Position numbers and translations under genes: made by a program
In this document: positions 25,767-33,315 of the stretch, piece after piece
Position numbering within the stretch: the first letter of the stretch is position 1
Layout of the letters: the number at the start of each line of letters is the position of its first letter
NCBI GenBank assembly: GCA_905202215.1
Contig: CAJKRG010000009.1
Span: 1-64,000 of the forward strand
DNA: 64,000 nucleotides
Origin: an uncultured Porphyromonadaceae bacterium
GTDB lineage: Bacteria > Bacteroidota > Bacteroidia > Bacteroidales > Muribaculaceae
Reading direction: 5' to 3'
Notes under the pieces: model-generated
Told to the model about the DNA's origin: nothing
What the model saw: the letters and a program-made list of their open reading frames with translations, nothing else
Databases searched by the model: none

Positions 25767-26624
25767 ATGGCTGAAATAAATTCAGATAACTTGCAAATGC
25801 TCAACGCAGGCCATGCGCGGCTCGACCGCGACTGGAACTGGAGCGATATCGGCTCGCCCTTCACGCGCATATACTGCGTGACCGAAGGCAGGGCTTGGAT
25901 TATAATAAACGGACACAGGCGCGAACTTACTCCCGGCCATCTTTATATCATACCGGCCTTTACGCGTCATTCTTATGAATGCGACGGACGGTTCAGCCAT
26001 TATTATCTGCACATCTATGAAAGCTATCATAGCGGACGCACGATCTGTGACCGATATGAGCAGCTGCCGTTCGAGATTGTGCCGGCGGCCGGCGACCGCG
26101 AGATTTTCGAGTACATATGCCGTAGGCATCCCGAACTGGCTCTTACGGCATACAATCCGCAGATATACGACACCAAGAGCCGTCTGGCTGATTCCGCACG
26201 CCGTTTCGACGCCCTCGCGGAAGCCGAAAAGATGTATATACGCGGAGCCGTTCTTATTCTGCTGTCGCGCTTCATAGAGCACGCCACACTGAAGGCGCCC
26301 GCTGTCGACCGCCGTCTCGAGCCGGTCCTGAAGTATATCGACAGTCATATCGACAGCGCCATATCGCTCGACCGTCTCGCCGACGAGGCTGCTGTCAGCA
26401 AACAGTATCTCATACGCCTTTTCAGGCACTGCTTCGGCACGACTCCGGTAGCATATATGAACAGAAGACGGATCGAGAAAGCTCAGCTGCTTCTTCTCAC
26501 CACCGTCCTGCCGGTCAAGGAAATCGCCTATTCACTCGGTTTTTCCGACAGCTCCTATTTTGACCGTCTTTTCAAAAAAAGGACAGGTTGCACTCCGCAG
26601 AAGTATCGGGAAGAGAGAAATTAG
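25767..26624 (+). CDS. AraC family transcriptional regulator
   Basis: A 285-residue regulator. The N-terminal cupin-like sensor half includes YCVTEGRAWIIINGHRRELTPGHLYIIPAFTRHSYEC. The C-terminal pair of helix-turn-helices lies at about 195-283 (ISLDRLADEAAVSKQYLIRLFRHCFGTTPVAYMNRRR and ILPVKEIAYSLGFSDSSYFDRLFKKRTGCTPQKYREER). The N-terminal fold is typical of sugar-responsive AraC proteins. The divergent fucosidase gene is the likely target and a fucosylated ligand the likely inducer, both by context only. Confidence 0.92.
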   Translation: MAEINSDNLQMLNAGHARLDRDWNWSDIGSPFTRIYCVTEGRAWIIINGHRRELTPGHLYIIPAFTRHSYECDGRFSHYYLHIYESYHSGRTICDRYEQLPFEIVPAAGDREIFEYICRRHPELALTAYNPQIYDTKSRLADSARRFDALAEAEKMYIRGAVLILLSRFIEHATLKAPAVDRRLEPVLKYIDSHIDSAISLDRLADEAAVSKQYLIRLFRHCFGTTPVAYMNRRRIEKAQLLLLTTVLPVKEIAYSLGFSDSSYFDRLFKKRTGCTPQKYREERN

Positions 26625-26626
26625 TT

Positions 26627-26718
26627 GAAAGTTAGGAATTAGGAGTTAGTAGTCAGGAGTTGTGGCTGTGAAAGTTAATTACTAACTTGTAACTTCTAAC
26701 TCCTAATTTTTAACTTTC
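26627..26718 (+). repeat. Word-palindrome 7 (GTTAGGAATTAGGAGTTAG words)
   Basis: Left arm 26627-26661 begins GAAAGTTAGGAATTAGGAG. Right arm 26677-26718 ends CTAACTCCTAATTTTTAACT plus TTC. The outer parts pair almost perfectly. It starts two bases after the AraC gene stop. Confidence 0.87.
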
Positions 26719-26812
26719 TGACTTCCGATTGCCGCTATCGATTTTTTCACTTGAAAAAGGGCGATGCGAGGGCCGCTCGGTTTGTTTCTTTGCAGAAAAA
26801 ATCGATATAGTT

Positions 26813-27004
26813 ATGAGTTTGACAATTCCTTTTATTACCTGGGGTGCCGTTGTGGTATTGACACTACTGATTGCAGCGGCACATGTATTCCGCACGGGAT
26901 ACCGTAAACATATTTTTGAATCGGGAAGCGAGCGTGAGGAACTGTTCGTGCCCGGCGATCCACTTCCTGAAAATGCGGAAGATTATGACGACGACCTTGA
27001 TTGA
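26813..27004 (+). CDS. Small single-helix membrane protein
   Basis: A 63-residue protein with one membrane helix at about 7-25 (FITWGAVVVLTLLIAAAHVF) and a very acidic C-terminal tail (ENAEDYDDDLD). The ATG at 26813 is preferred over an in-frame upstream ATG because the upstream part lies in the repeat-flanked leader and adds no sensible sequence. It overlaps the start of the first thrE-type gene by about 20-30 bp, implying coupling. I do not recognise the family; an accessory role to the exporter is a guess from context. Confidence 0.6.
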   Translation: MSLTIPFITWGAVVVLTLLIAAAHVFRTGYRKHIFESGSEREELFVPGDPLPENAEDYDDDLD

Positions 27005-27779
27005 AGAATGTCCGTCTTCCTCGACAGAGGAGATATGCACGTTTCTCGCCCGCTACGGATCGGCGCTTCTCGGCAGCGGCGCCACGTGCATACGTCTGGA
27101 GAAAAATATGAACCGTATAGCGCAGGCCTTCGGCAAGCGGGTGGAAGTCGCCACTATGCCGCGGCATCTTCATATAAGCGTATGCGACCCTGACGGCGGC
27201 GCATGCAGCACCGCTATCAGTTCGCCGTCGGGATCCGGAATCAGCTTCGATATAAACACGCGTCTCAGTGCCTTGAGCTGGGAGATTGCCGACGCACGTC
27301 TGAGTCTCGGAGAGGCAAACGAACGCTTCAATGCCATAATCTGCAGTAGTTCGCGCCCGTCGAGGCTGCTTACCCCGGCCGTAGCCTTGGCCAATGCATC
27401 GTTCTGCCGTCTTTTCGGAGGCGATTTTATTGCCATGGGGGTGGTGTTCATAGCCACTCTCGTCGGATTTTATATGAAATCCGCCTTGCTCAGGCGCGGC
27501 GTGGACATACGTGTGACCGTCTTCGTATGTGCGTTCATATCTTCCGTCCTCGGGGCGACCGATGTCCTTTTCGGCATCGGCGGCACGCCTGCGATAGCGC
27601 TTGGCACAAGTGTTCTGTATCTTGTGCCGGGAATACCGTTCCTTAATTCGTTCAGCGACATGCTCTACCGGCATTATATCTGTTCGCTAAGCCGTTTTGC
27701 CGATGCGATGGTGCTCACAGCCTGTCTCTCGGCTGGTCTCTGCGCCGGCATGGCCCTGATGGGCGTCGGCATGTTCTAA
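26985..27779 (+). CDS. Threonine/serine exporter, N-terminal ThrE half (DUF1212)
   Basis: A 264-residue protein with the ThrE N-terminal soluble segment (about 10-130) and then about five membrane helices (FIAMGVVFIATLVGFYM, TVFVCAFISSVLGATDVLF, ALGTSVLYLVPGIPFLNSFSDML, VLTACLSAGLCAGMALMGVGMF). ThrE exports threonine and serine using the proton gradient. In many bacteria the protein is split in two, as here, with the C-terminal half encoded 115 bp downstream. Starts at 26973 and 26985 are both possible; 26985 begins MTTTLIEECPSSS. Confidence 0.88.
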   Translation: MTTTLIEECPSSSTEEICTFLARYGSALLGSGATCIRLEKNMNRIAQAFGKRVEVATMPRHLHISVCDPDGGACSTAISSPSGSGISFDINTRLSALSWEIADARLSLGEANERFNAIICSSSRPSRLLTPAVALANASFCRLFGGDFIAMGVVFIATLVGFYMKSALLRRGVDIRVTVFVCAFISSVLGATDVLFGIGGTPAIALGTSVLYLVPGIPFLNSFSDMLYRHYICSLSRFADAMVLTACLSAGLCAGMALMGVGMF

Positions 27780-27787
27780 TCTTTTTT

Positions 27788-27882
27788 AGGTGAAAGGTGA
27801 AGATAGTAGTTCTTCTATAATTTGCTTTCACAGCTTAGTCCGCCGGGGTCGCCAATTTCACTTTTCACCTTTCACCCTTCAC
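27788..27882 (+). repeat. Word-palindrome 8 (AGGTGAA words)
   Basis: Left arm AGGTGAAAGGTGAAGATAG (27788-27806). Right arm 27855-27882 contains TTCACTTTTCACCTTTCACC. They are complementary and separate the two thrE halves. Confidence 0.87.
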
Positions 27883-27894
27883 AAAAAATAAGAT

Positions 27895-28386
27895 ATGATT
27901 GGAGAAATATTGCAGGATGCATTGTTTGCGGCGATAGCTGCTATCGGCTTTGCCGCTATAAGTCGCCCTCCGCGCAGGGCCTATCTATGGTGCGCGCTTA
28001 TAGCGGCCGTCGGCCATTCGGCACGGTTTGTGCTCATGAATTGCGCCGGGCTGCATATCACGGCCGCTACCACTCTGGCCTCATTCATTGTGGGCCTTTT
28101 GGCTGTCTTTCTGTCGCCTGTGGCAAAAATGCCCGCGGAGACATGTTTCTTTCCGGCGCTTTTGCCGATGATTCCGGGCATTTATGCCTACAAGGCTTTC
28201 GGCGGTCTCGCAATGTGTGTGCTCAACGACAGCGCCGGTGGCTTCGACCGTTATTTCAGCCTTTTTGCCCAGAATGCCATCGTCTGTCTGTGCATATTGC
28301 TCGGCATGGTGGTCGGAGCTACATTGCCTATTTTCATTTTTGCGAAGACTTCGTTCAGGGCGACCAGAAAGGACAGCGGCAGATAA
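27895..28386 (+). CDS. Threonine/serine exporter, C-terminal ThrE half (DUF3815)
   Basis: A 163-residue membrane protein with about five helices and the family marker FFPALLPMIPGIYAYKAF near residues 84-101. It is the partner of the preceding gene; together they span the full-length ThrE of other bacteria. The C terminus is short and basic (KTSFRATRKDSGR). Probably cotranscribed with its partner despite the intervening palindrome. Confidence 0.88.
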   Translation: MIGEILQDALFAAIAAIGFAAISRPPRRAYLWCALIAAVGHSARFVLMNCAGLHITAATTLASFIVGLLAVFLSPVAKMPAETCFFPALLPMIPGIYAYKAFGGLAMCVLNDSAGGFDRYFSLFAQNAIVCLCILLGMVVGATLPIFIFAKTSFRATRKDSGR

Positions 28387-28423
28387 CGGCTGAAGCAGTC
28401 TTTCTTTTTTCACTAAAAAAATA

Positions 28424-28431
28424 TACCTTTG
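28424..28431 (+). promoter_or_regulatory. -7 element of the LysR-type gene
   Basis: TACCTTTG. The first ATG (28439) is only seven bases further, so the ATG at 28451 is the more comfortable start. Confidence 0.6.
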
Positions 28432-28450
28432 TTGCAAAATGCGCTCTGTA

Positions 28451-29350
28451 ATGGAACTACGACAGCTGAAATATTTTGTAAAAGTAGCCGAAACACTCAA
28501 TTTTTCGGAAGCGGCCCGAATTCTGTGCGTCACCCAGAGTACGCTGTCCCAGCAGGTAAAACAGCTCGAGACAGAACTTGACACCCCGCTTCTGATACGG
28601 TCGAGCCATAGCGTGACGCTGACGGAGCAAGGCCGCGAGCTGCTGCCGTACGCGCGTCGTACTCTCGACGATGCCGACACTTGTATCGCACGAATCAACG
28701 ATCTCAATTGTCTTGCCGCCGGCACACTCAATATCGGTGTGACATATTCATTCAGTCCTATCCTCACTGAAACACTGATATCGTTCATGAGGCTCTATCC
28801 TAAGATAAAACTCAATATCTTCTACAAGCCTATGGCCGAGCTGATGGATATGCTCAGGGCGCGTGATGTCGATTTCGTGCTGGCATTCAAGCCTACGAGG
28901 CCAATGGAAGGCGTCGAATCGCATATTCTTTTCCAGAATTGTCTGGCCGCCGTTGTGGGCGAATTTCATCCGCTCGCCGCCAAAAAGCGGGTGACGCTCG
29001 AAGAACTCGAGGGATACGACATGGCCCTTCCGTCGAAGGGGCTTCAGGCCCGGAATGCTTTCGAACATATCGTGTCGCCGGCCTATAAATTCCGTGTGCG
29101 CATTGAGCTTAACGAGGTAAACATACTGCTCAAACTCCTGCGCTCTACAAATCTGATATCGGTGCTTGCCGAGGCTTCCATTCACAACGAGACGGGTGTG
29201 AAGGCGATTCCGATCGATACTCCCGACAATGAGATGGCCGGCTGTGTGCATACCCTCCGCGACGGCTACCGCAAGCGGTCGATGCAGGAGTTCCTGCGGC
29301 TGCTCAGCGAGTCGCTTGCCGTGAAAGAACGCCAGAATGCCTGGATCTGA
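28451..29350 (+). CDS. LysR family transcriptional regulator
   Basis: A 299-residue regulator beginning MELRQLKYFVKVAE. The winged helix-turn-helix spans 1-60 (LNFSEAARILCVTQSTLSQQVKQLETELDTPLLIR). A substrate-binding domain fills the rest. It resembles the CynR/OxyR-like branch with a long effector domain, but no redox Cys pair can be assigned with confidence. The in-frame ATG four codons upstream would be nearly leaderless; the downstream ATG gives the standard family N terminus. Its target is not evident. The following esterase gene is codirectional. Confidence 0.9.
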   Translation: MELRQLKYFVKVAETLNFSEAARILCVTQSTLSQQVKQLETELDTPLLIRSSHSVTLTEQGRELLPYARRTLDDADTCIARINDLNCLAAGTLNIGVTYSFSPILTETLISFMRLYPKIKLNIFYKPMAELMDMLRARDVDFVLAFKPTRPMEGVESHILFQNCLAAVVGEFHPLAAKKRVTLEELEGYDMALPSKGLQARNAFEHIVSPAYKFRVRIELNEVNILLKLLRSTNLISVLAEASIHNETGVKAIPIDTPDNEMAGCVHTLRDGYRKRSMQEFLRLLSESLAVKERQNAWI

Positions 29351-29376
29351 CTGTTTTTTATACCAATCATATTCCC

Positions 29377-30168
29377 ATGAAACGACTATTTCTGCTCTTT
29401 GCTCTTGCGTGTGCCGCCGTATGCCTTCGGGCGGCACAGCCTGATTCCACACGCGTGCTGTTTATCGGCAACAGCTATACCTACTACAACGATATGCCCG
29501 AAATGCTCAGAAAGCTGGCGGCCGGAGCTGCGAACATCGAGAAGCTGAACATATCCTACAAGGCCTTCACCCCCGGCGGCTGCACGCTCAGACGGCATGC
29601 CGCCAACGAAGAGCTCCGCAAGGCGATCGCAGCCGGCGGCTGGGACTATGTTGTGATTCAGGAACAGAGTTCGGCGCCCGCGCGCCACTCGGCTACCGTA
29701 GCTCGCGACACATATCCGTATGCACGCACTCTCGACAGCCTCGTGCATGCCGCCAGTCCCGATGCCGAGGTAATTTTCTATATGACCTGGGGCCATAAGG
29801 ACGGCTGCCAGACCAGGCACGACGGCTACCCCCTGATCGATACCTACGAAGGCATGCAGCAGCGGCTCGCCGACAGTTATCTCGAAATGGCCTATGACAA
29901 CGGTGGCCGCTGTGCGCCCGTCGGGCTTGCATGGAAGCGTGTCCGGACAGAGCGCCCATACGAAATCCTATATACGGCAGACCGTTCGCATCCCTCGCGA
30001 CTCGGCAGCTATCTTGCCGCAAACGTCATATTGGCGACCATGCTTGCGCGCCCTTTCCAAAGCTCATTTACGGCTGATCTCGATCCGGCATTGTGCGAGT
30101 ATATCCAGGCAACGGCGCAGCACACCGTGCTGAGCAATAAGAAAATGCTGAACATTGACGCTAAATAG
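29377..30168 (+). CDS. Secreted SGNH/GDSL-type hydrolase (DUF4886-like)
   Basis: A 263-residue protein with signal peptide MKRLFLLFALACAAVCLRA. The SGNH block I variant FIGNSYTYYNDMP contains the nucleophile Ser. Block V is DRSHPSRLGSYLAA with Asp and His. The intervening WDYVVIQEQSSAP and FYMTWGHKDGC fit DUF4886. Such proteins are probably carbohydrate or lipid esterases in the periplasm; the substrate is unknown. It is 26 bp after the LysR gene and may be cotranscribed. Confidence 0.85.
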   Translation: MKRLFLLFALACAAVCLRAAQPDSTRVLFIGNSYTYYNDMPEMLRKLAAGAANIEKLNISYKAFTPGGCTLRRHAANEELRKAIAAGGWDYVVIQEQSSAPARHSATVARDTYPYARTLDSLVHAASPDAEVIFYMTWGHKDGCQTRHDGYPLIDTYEGMQQRLADSYLEMAYDNGGRCAPVGLAWKRVRTERPYEILYTADRSHPSRLGSYLAANVILATMLARPFQSSFTADLDPALCEYIQATAQHTVLSNKKMLNIDAK

Positions 30169-30177
30169 TGTTAAATA

Positions 30178-30209
30178 TTTGGCGTTGAAGATCGAATGTA
30201 TTATTTTTG
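30178..30209 (+). promoter_or_regulatory. ssrA promoter
   Basis: TTTG (30178-30181), a 20-bp spacer, and TATTTTTG (30202-30209) fit the -33/-7 consensus. A short 5' leader would be removed by RNase P before the mature end at about 30245. Confidence 0.8.
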
Positions 30210-30244
30210 CATGAAATAGCTCCATCCGGACGCATTCTTACAAC

Positions 30245-30642
30245 GGGGTTGACCGGTTTTGACAGCGTGTAGAAGTGGTGGGTAAGCGTGCAGAGCTATG
30301 AGGTCTATGCTCTATAATATCTGGCTTCGAGCAATTTAAATGGCGAAAATAACTACGCTCTTGCTGCTTGATTGAAGTACAGTAGATCAGCTTAATCGCC
30401 GCAACAGTTGCAGCGACAAGACATCGCCCGATTGTCCTTTTTCCGAGACTAATCGATCAGGCGGTGCAGGTAAATCGGAAATAGAAAGCCGCAAGCCTCG
30501 GGAAGCTTTCGAATTCTTTAGAGGATAAGGCCGCGGTTGGTGGTTTCAGGCCTGCCGCAGCTCGAAAATCAACTTGAAACTACGCACGTAGAAAGCTCAT
30601 TAGTTCCGCGTTTGGACGGGGGTTCAAATCCCCCCAACTCCA
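30245..30642 (+). ncRNA. ssrA: Transfer-messenger RNA (tmRNA)
   Basis: The 5' end GGGGTTGACCGGTTTTGACAG and the 3' end ...CAACTCCA form the tRNA-like acceptor stem (GGGGTTG with CAACTCC, one G-U). The T arm is GGGGGTTCAAATCCCCC. The tag frame at 30342-30371 reads GGC GAA AAT AAC TAC GCT CTT GCT GCT TGA, giving GENNYALAA after the charging alanine. CCA is not encoded (the genome reads A then CAAAT), so the 3' CCA must be added. tmRNA rescues stalled ribosomes with SmpB. Length about 398 nt. Confidence 0.97.
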
Positions 30643-30648
30643 CAAATA

Positions 30649-30683
30649 AAAAAGTTCCAACCATCGGTTGGAACTTTTTTATT
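30649..30683 (+). terminator. ssrA terminator
   Basis: Stem AAAAAGTTCCAACC / GGTTGGAACTTTTT with a three-base loop and a T run, directly after the tmRNA. The A run on the left also allows termination from the other strand. Confidence 0.92.
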
Positions 30684-30726
30684 TAGAACGGACGAGTGTG
30701 GATCAGGCCGAAAACGGACCGGAATA

Positions 30727-30939
30727 TCAAGATTTCTTTTTGACAAGTTTACTGATCCAAGCGGCCAATACGGGGCCGAAGATTCCTGCCATTGCACCGG
30801 CAAAACCTATGATGACATATTCTTGCCAACCATTAGTAAACCAGTTTTGGGCCAATATAAGGTTTAGCAAATAGCACATAAAAGCAGTGAACGCCCATAT
30901 AACGACAAAAGCCAATAAAAGGGAAAGATTCTTTTTCAT
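30727..30939 (-). CDS. Small two-helix membrane protein
   Basis: A 70-residue protein with helices at about 5-27 (LSLLLAFVVIWAFTAFMCYLLNL) and 42-61 (YVIIGFAGAMAGIFGPVLAAWI), ending in lysines. A TAGCTTTG -7 element lies about 35 bp upstream, supporting expression. It converges on the ssrA terminator. I do not recognise the family. Confidence 0.6.
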   Translation of the reverse strand: MKKNLSLLLAFVVIWAFTAFMCYLLNLILAQNWFTNGWQEYVIIGFAGAMAGIFGPVLAAWISKLVKKKS

Positions 30940-30973
30940 AAGAAATTAGTTCAATGAATTGAAAATTCGAGAG

Positions 30974-30981
30974 CAAAGCTA
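30974..30981 (-). promoter_or_regulatory. -7 element of the small membrane protein gene
   Basis: TAGCTTTG on the minus strand, about 35 bp before the ATG at 30939. No consensus -33. Confidence 0.5.
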
Positions 30982-31010
30982 CAATTTCTCAACATCATGA
31001 AGAGTTTGGC

Positions 31011-31577
31011 TTATTTTTTGAGGGTGAGGCCGTCGTGGAAGGCCGCGCCGACGCGTTGGCCGAGGGCTATGTATCCGTTGTGTATGGGGTCGAAGGTTAT
31101 GAGGCCCATTTTTTCGACATCGGGTTTGCCGTCGGGGGCAAGATAGTTTTCATCGCATACGATGTTGACTATTTCGGCCACAAGATAAAAGCCTGAGTCG
31201 GATTCGTGTATTTTCTCCTTCACCCGACACTCCATCGTCATCGGAAAGCAGTCGAACAGCGGAGCGTCGACATTTTCCGCTTTTGATGATTTCCAGCCAG
31301 TACGGCTCATCTTGGCAGCGTCTTTTTTCGCGCTTACGAGGCCGACATAATCGGCTCCGACAAGGGTGTCTTTAGTGGCGAAGGCTACGGTAAATTCTCC
31401 GCAGCGGTTCAGGTTTTCTGTCGTGGCATGAGAACCAAGCGATATTGCTATTTCCTCATAATCCCACTGGCCGCCCCATGCGGCGTTCATTGCATTGGGT
31501 GTGCCGTCGGCGTTGTAGGTGCCGATAATAAGTACCGGCTGTGGCAGCAGCCACGCCTTAGGTTTGAAATTTTTCAT
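31011..31577 (-). CDS. Flavin reductase-like FMN-binding protein
   Basis: A 188-residue protein of the flavin-reductase-like split-barrel family. The N terminus WLLPQPVLIIGTYNADGTPNAMNAAWGG and the stretch SLGSHATTENLNRCGEFTVAF are diagnostic. Homologues bind FMN and reduce it or act as small NAD(P)H-dependent reductases. A second ATG two codons upstream (31583) is equally possible. It follows the acetyltransferase gene by 49 bp on the same strand. Partner enzyme unknown. Confidence 0.9.
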   Translation of the reverse strand: MKNFKPKAWLLPQPVLIIGTYNADGTPNAMNAAWGGQWDYEEIAISLGSHATTENLNRCGEFTVAFATKDTLVGADYVGLVSAKKDAAKMSRTGWKSSKAENVDAPLFDCFPMTMECRVKEKIHESDSGFYLVAEIVNIVCDENYLAPDGKPDVEKMGLITFDPIHNGYIALGQRVGAAFHDGLTLKK

Positions 31578-31626
31578 GATCATTTCTTTAGATGTTATTA
31601 AACAACCTCTAAATTCAGACGCTCTC

Positions 31627-32223
31627 TTAATCTCCGCAGCTGTCGAGTCCGAGCTGCACTATTTCATCTTCTTCATTTATCGCTCCGCACGTCGGGAGTG
31701 GCTCTATCCGTCGTATGACCTTGGCCGGATTGCCGGCGACGATGGTGTCGGAAGCTACGTCGTGGGTGACGACACTGGCCGCCCCGACAACGGCGTTGTC
31801 GCCTATGGTCACGCCGGGTAGAATTGTGGCGCCTGCTCCTATCCATGCTTTTTTGCCTATGCATATCGGCTTGCAAGTGATGATCTGGCGCTCGTACAGG
31901 TCGTGATTGTTGGATATCAGCTGTACGTTGGCGGCTATCATGGCGCCGTCCTTTATCGTTATGCCTCCCGCCGCCATCATCAGGCAGCCGGGCATTATGA
32001 TCACGTCGCGTCCTATGGCGACCTTGTGGAACCGTACTCCCGAGAGTGGGGCGCCGATCCGGCTGCCTTCTCCCATAGCCGGAAACAAGGCATGCATCAG
32101 TTCCTGATACCTGTCGCTGCCGGGCATAGTGTGGTTGAATTCGAAAAGAGTTCGGCTCTGGGCGTCGGCCAGGGCCAGTTCTTCGGCGGTCTGTTTTGTC
32201 ACGTCTATTCTGATTTCTTCCAT
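31627..32223 (-). CDS. Sugar O-acetyltransferase, left-handed beta-helix (Maa/LacA type)
   Basis: A 198-residue acetyl-CoA-dependent transferase. An N-terminal Mac domain lies at about 30-60 (LFEFNHTMPGSDRYQELMHALFP). Hexapeptide repeats run from about 75 (IIMPGCLMMAAGGITIKDGAMIAANVQLIS) with catalytic His in SNNHDLYE, then KAWIGAGATILPGVTIGDNAVVGAASVVTHD. It acetylates a small sugar, maltose- or galactoside-like by family, but the substrate is uncertain. It is third in a short minus-strand run with the Ig-like protein and the two-helix protein. Confidence 0.92.
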   Translation of the reverse strand: MEEIRIDVTKQTAEELALADAQSRTLFEFNHTMPGSDRYQELMHALFPAMGEGSRIGAPLSGVRFHKVAIGRDVIIMPGCLMMAAGGITIKDGAMIAANVQLISNNHDLYERQIITCKPICIGKKAWIGAGATILPGVTIGDNAVVGAASVVTHDVASDTIVAGNPAKVIRRIEPLPTCGAINEEDEIVQLGLDSCGD

Positions 32224-32247
32224 GTCAGTTATAACGGATAAGCATTT

Positions 32248-32493
32248 TCATAGTTTGTTTCTTTTTCTGATTTTCTCGATAAGAACCAGTGCAAGGTGGG
32301 CGAAAATTCCATATACGAGAGTGACCATCAGGGCAAAGCTCTCGTTGATGACCATGACGTATGCCAATGGCATGGACCACTCTTGTCTGGCCTGACATAT
32401 CGCTGAGCATATCGCGCAGATGCTCAGTACGATGAAGAGTACCGCCGTAGAGAAAGGCGCGGCCCCTATTCTGTATTTCCCGATTTTCAGCAT
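32248..32493 (-). CDS. Small two-helix membrane protein
   Basis: An 81-residue protein with helices at about 13-33 and 52-73 and a basic end (KIRKRNKL). It starts three bases after the stop of the Ig-like gene and 24 bp before the acetyltransferase, so it is part of that transcript. Family not recognised; the short loop between helices contains a QARQEW segment. Confidence 0.6.
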   Translation of the reverse strand: MLKIGKYRIGAAPFSTAVLFIVLSICAICSAICQARQEWSMPLAYVMVINESFALMVTLVYGIFAHLALVLIEKIRKRNKL

Positions 32494-32496
32494 CGT

Positions 32497-33045
32497 TTAT
32501 CTGATGGTGAATTCAACGTATGCCGTATCTCTCTTCAGGGTCGGATACGGCGGTAAGATGAAATCTTTCGCAAGGCGGTATGTCCCCGGCGCATAGTTTG
32601 TGTCGTAGAACCAGGGTCGGACTGTCATCTGAAGTGTCGTGTCGGATGGTATGATATAACCGACTGAGTTGAAGACGATGGAGACTGTGCCGTCGTCGTC
32701 GGCATATCGCCTGTCTGTCGGGATTTCGTGCCACGACCCGTCTGCATCCAGTTGTTCGATCCTGAACCATTCGCCCGTCATGCCCTCAGTGTTCAGGCTG
32801 TTTTTAAATTCGACAGTCAGGGAGTCGAGAGGAGCCTGTATGATGGTCGGCCCGACAATACTCATGATAATTCCCTCGGCTGTCGAATAGCTCTTCTGAA
32901 CGGAAATATCGGTTATATCATGCTCCGGCGCGGTGTCCGTGTGACTGTCAACGGATTTTATGGTCTGCGCGATGATAAGAACGGCAGCCATAAAAATGAT
33001 CAAGCCGAGACAGAAAACAATGCGTCTTTTGGGGTTCATGTTCAT
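32497..33045 (-). CDS. Membrane-anchored protein with a bacterial Ig-like domain
   Basis: A 182-residue protein with one N-terminal membrane helix at about 9-26 (VFCLGLIIFMAAVLIIAQ). The extracytoplasmic domain (about 58-180) looks like the Ig-like fold of the Big_14 type: GIIMSIVGPTI, LTVEFKNSLNTEGMTGEWFRIEQLDADGSWHEIP, and a final strand YRLAKDFILPP...YVEFTIR. Probably exposed to the periplasm. TATCTTTG lies about 33 bp upstream. Function unknown. Confidence 0.75.
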   Translation of the reverse strand: MNMNPKRRIVFCLGLIIFMAAVLIIAQTIKSVDSHTDTAPEHDITDISVQKSYSTAEGIIMSIVGPTIIQAPLDSLTVEFKNSLNTEGMTGEWFRIEQLDADGSWHEIPTDRRYADDDGTVSIVFNSVGYIIPSDTTLQMTVRPWFYDTNYAPGTYRLAKDFILPPYPTLKRDTAYVEFTIR

Positions 33046-33077
33046 TTGCTATATGTCGTTTTGTCCTGACGATATCA

Positions 33078-33085
33078 CAAAGATA
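33078..33085 (-). promoter_or_regulatory. -7 element of the Ig-like protein gene
   Basis: TATCTTTG on the minus strand, with CAAA/TTTG about 23 bp upstream. Leader of about 28 nt. Confidence 0.6.
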
Positions 33086-33109
33086 AGCAAATTTTTCCCG
33101 ATATGATGC

Positions 33110-33141
33110 AAAGACGCCTCCCTGTCTGAGGAAGGCGTCTT
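33110..33141 (-). terminator. Hairpin between the ECF sigma gene and the next operon
   Basis: AAAGACGCCT (33110-33119) / AGGCGTCTTT (33132-33141) form a perfect 10-bp stem. A/T runs are inside the stem rather than after it, so termination strength is uncertain. The 170 bases from here to the sigma gene hold nothing I can identify. Confidence 0.5.
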
Positions 33142-33315
33142 TGGCGGTACGTCTGTGTAAGATTTGATAGATAATCAGCAGTAGTATATGGCAGTAAGTA
33201 TGTTGTTTTTACTTGAATCTTTGGCTTAGGCCTTTTTGAATTTCGGTATATCGGGAGGGAGGTGTCGTTTATATAAAAAACTTATCCTGTATTTTGTTCG
33301 AACCCTATGTTTTTT

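Noticed and set aside
28081..28788. Open frame antisense to the ThrE half and the LysR gene
   Set aside because: Crosses a promoter and two well-supported genes and has no domain.
33143..33315. Possible small gene or RNA downstream of the second ECF sigma gene
   Set aside because: No open frame with a start context, promoter or convincing structure was seen.
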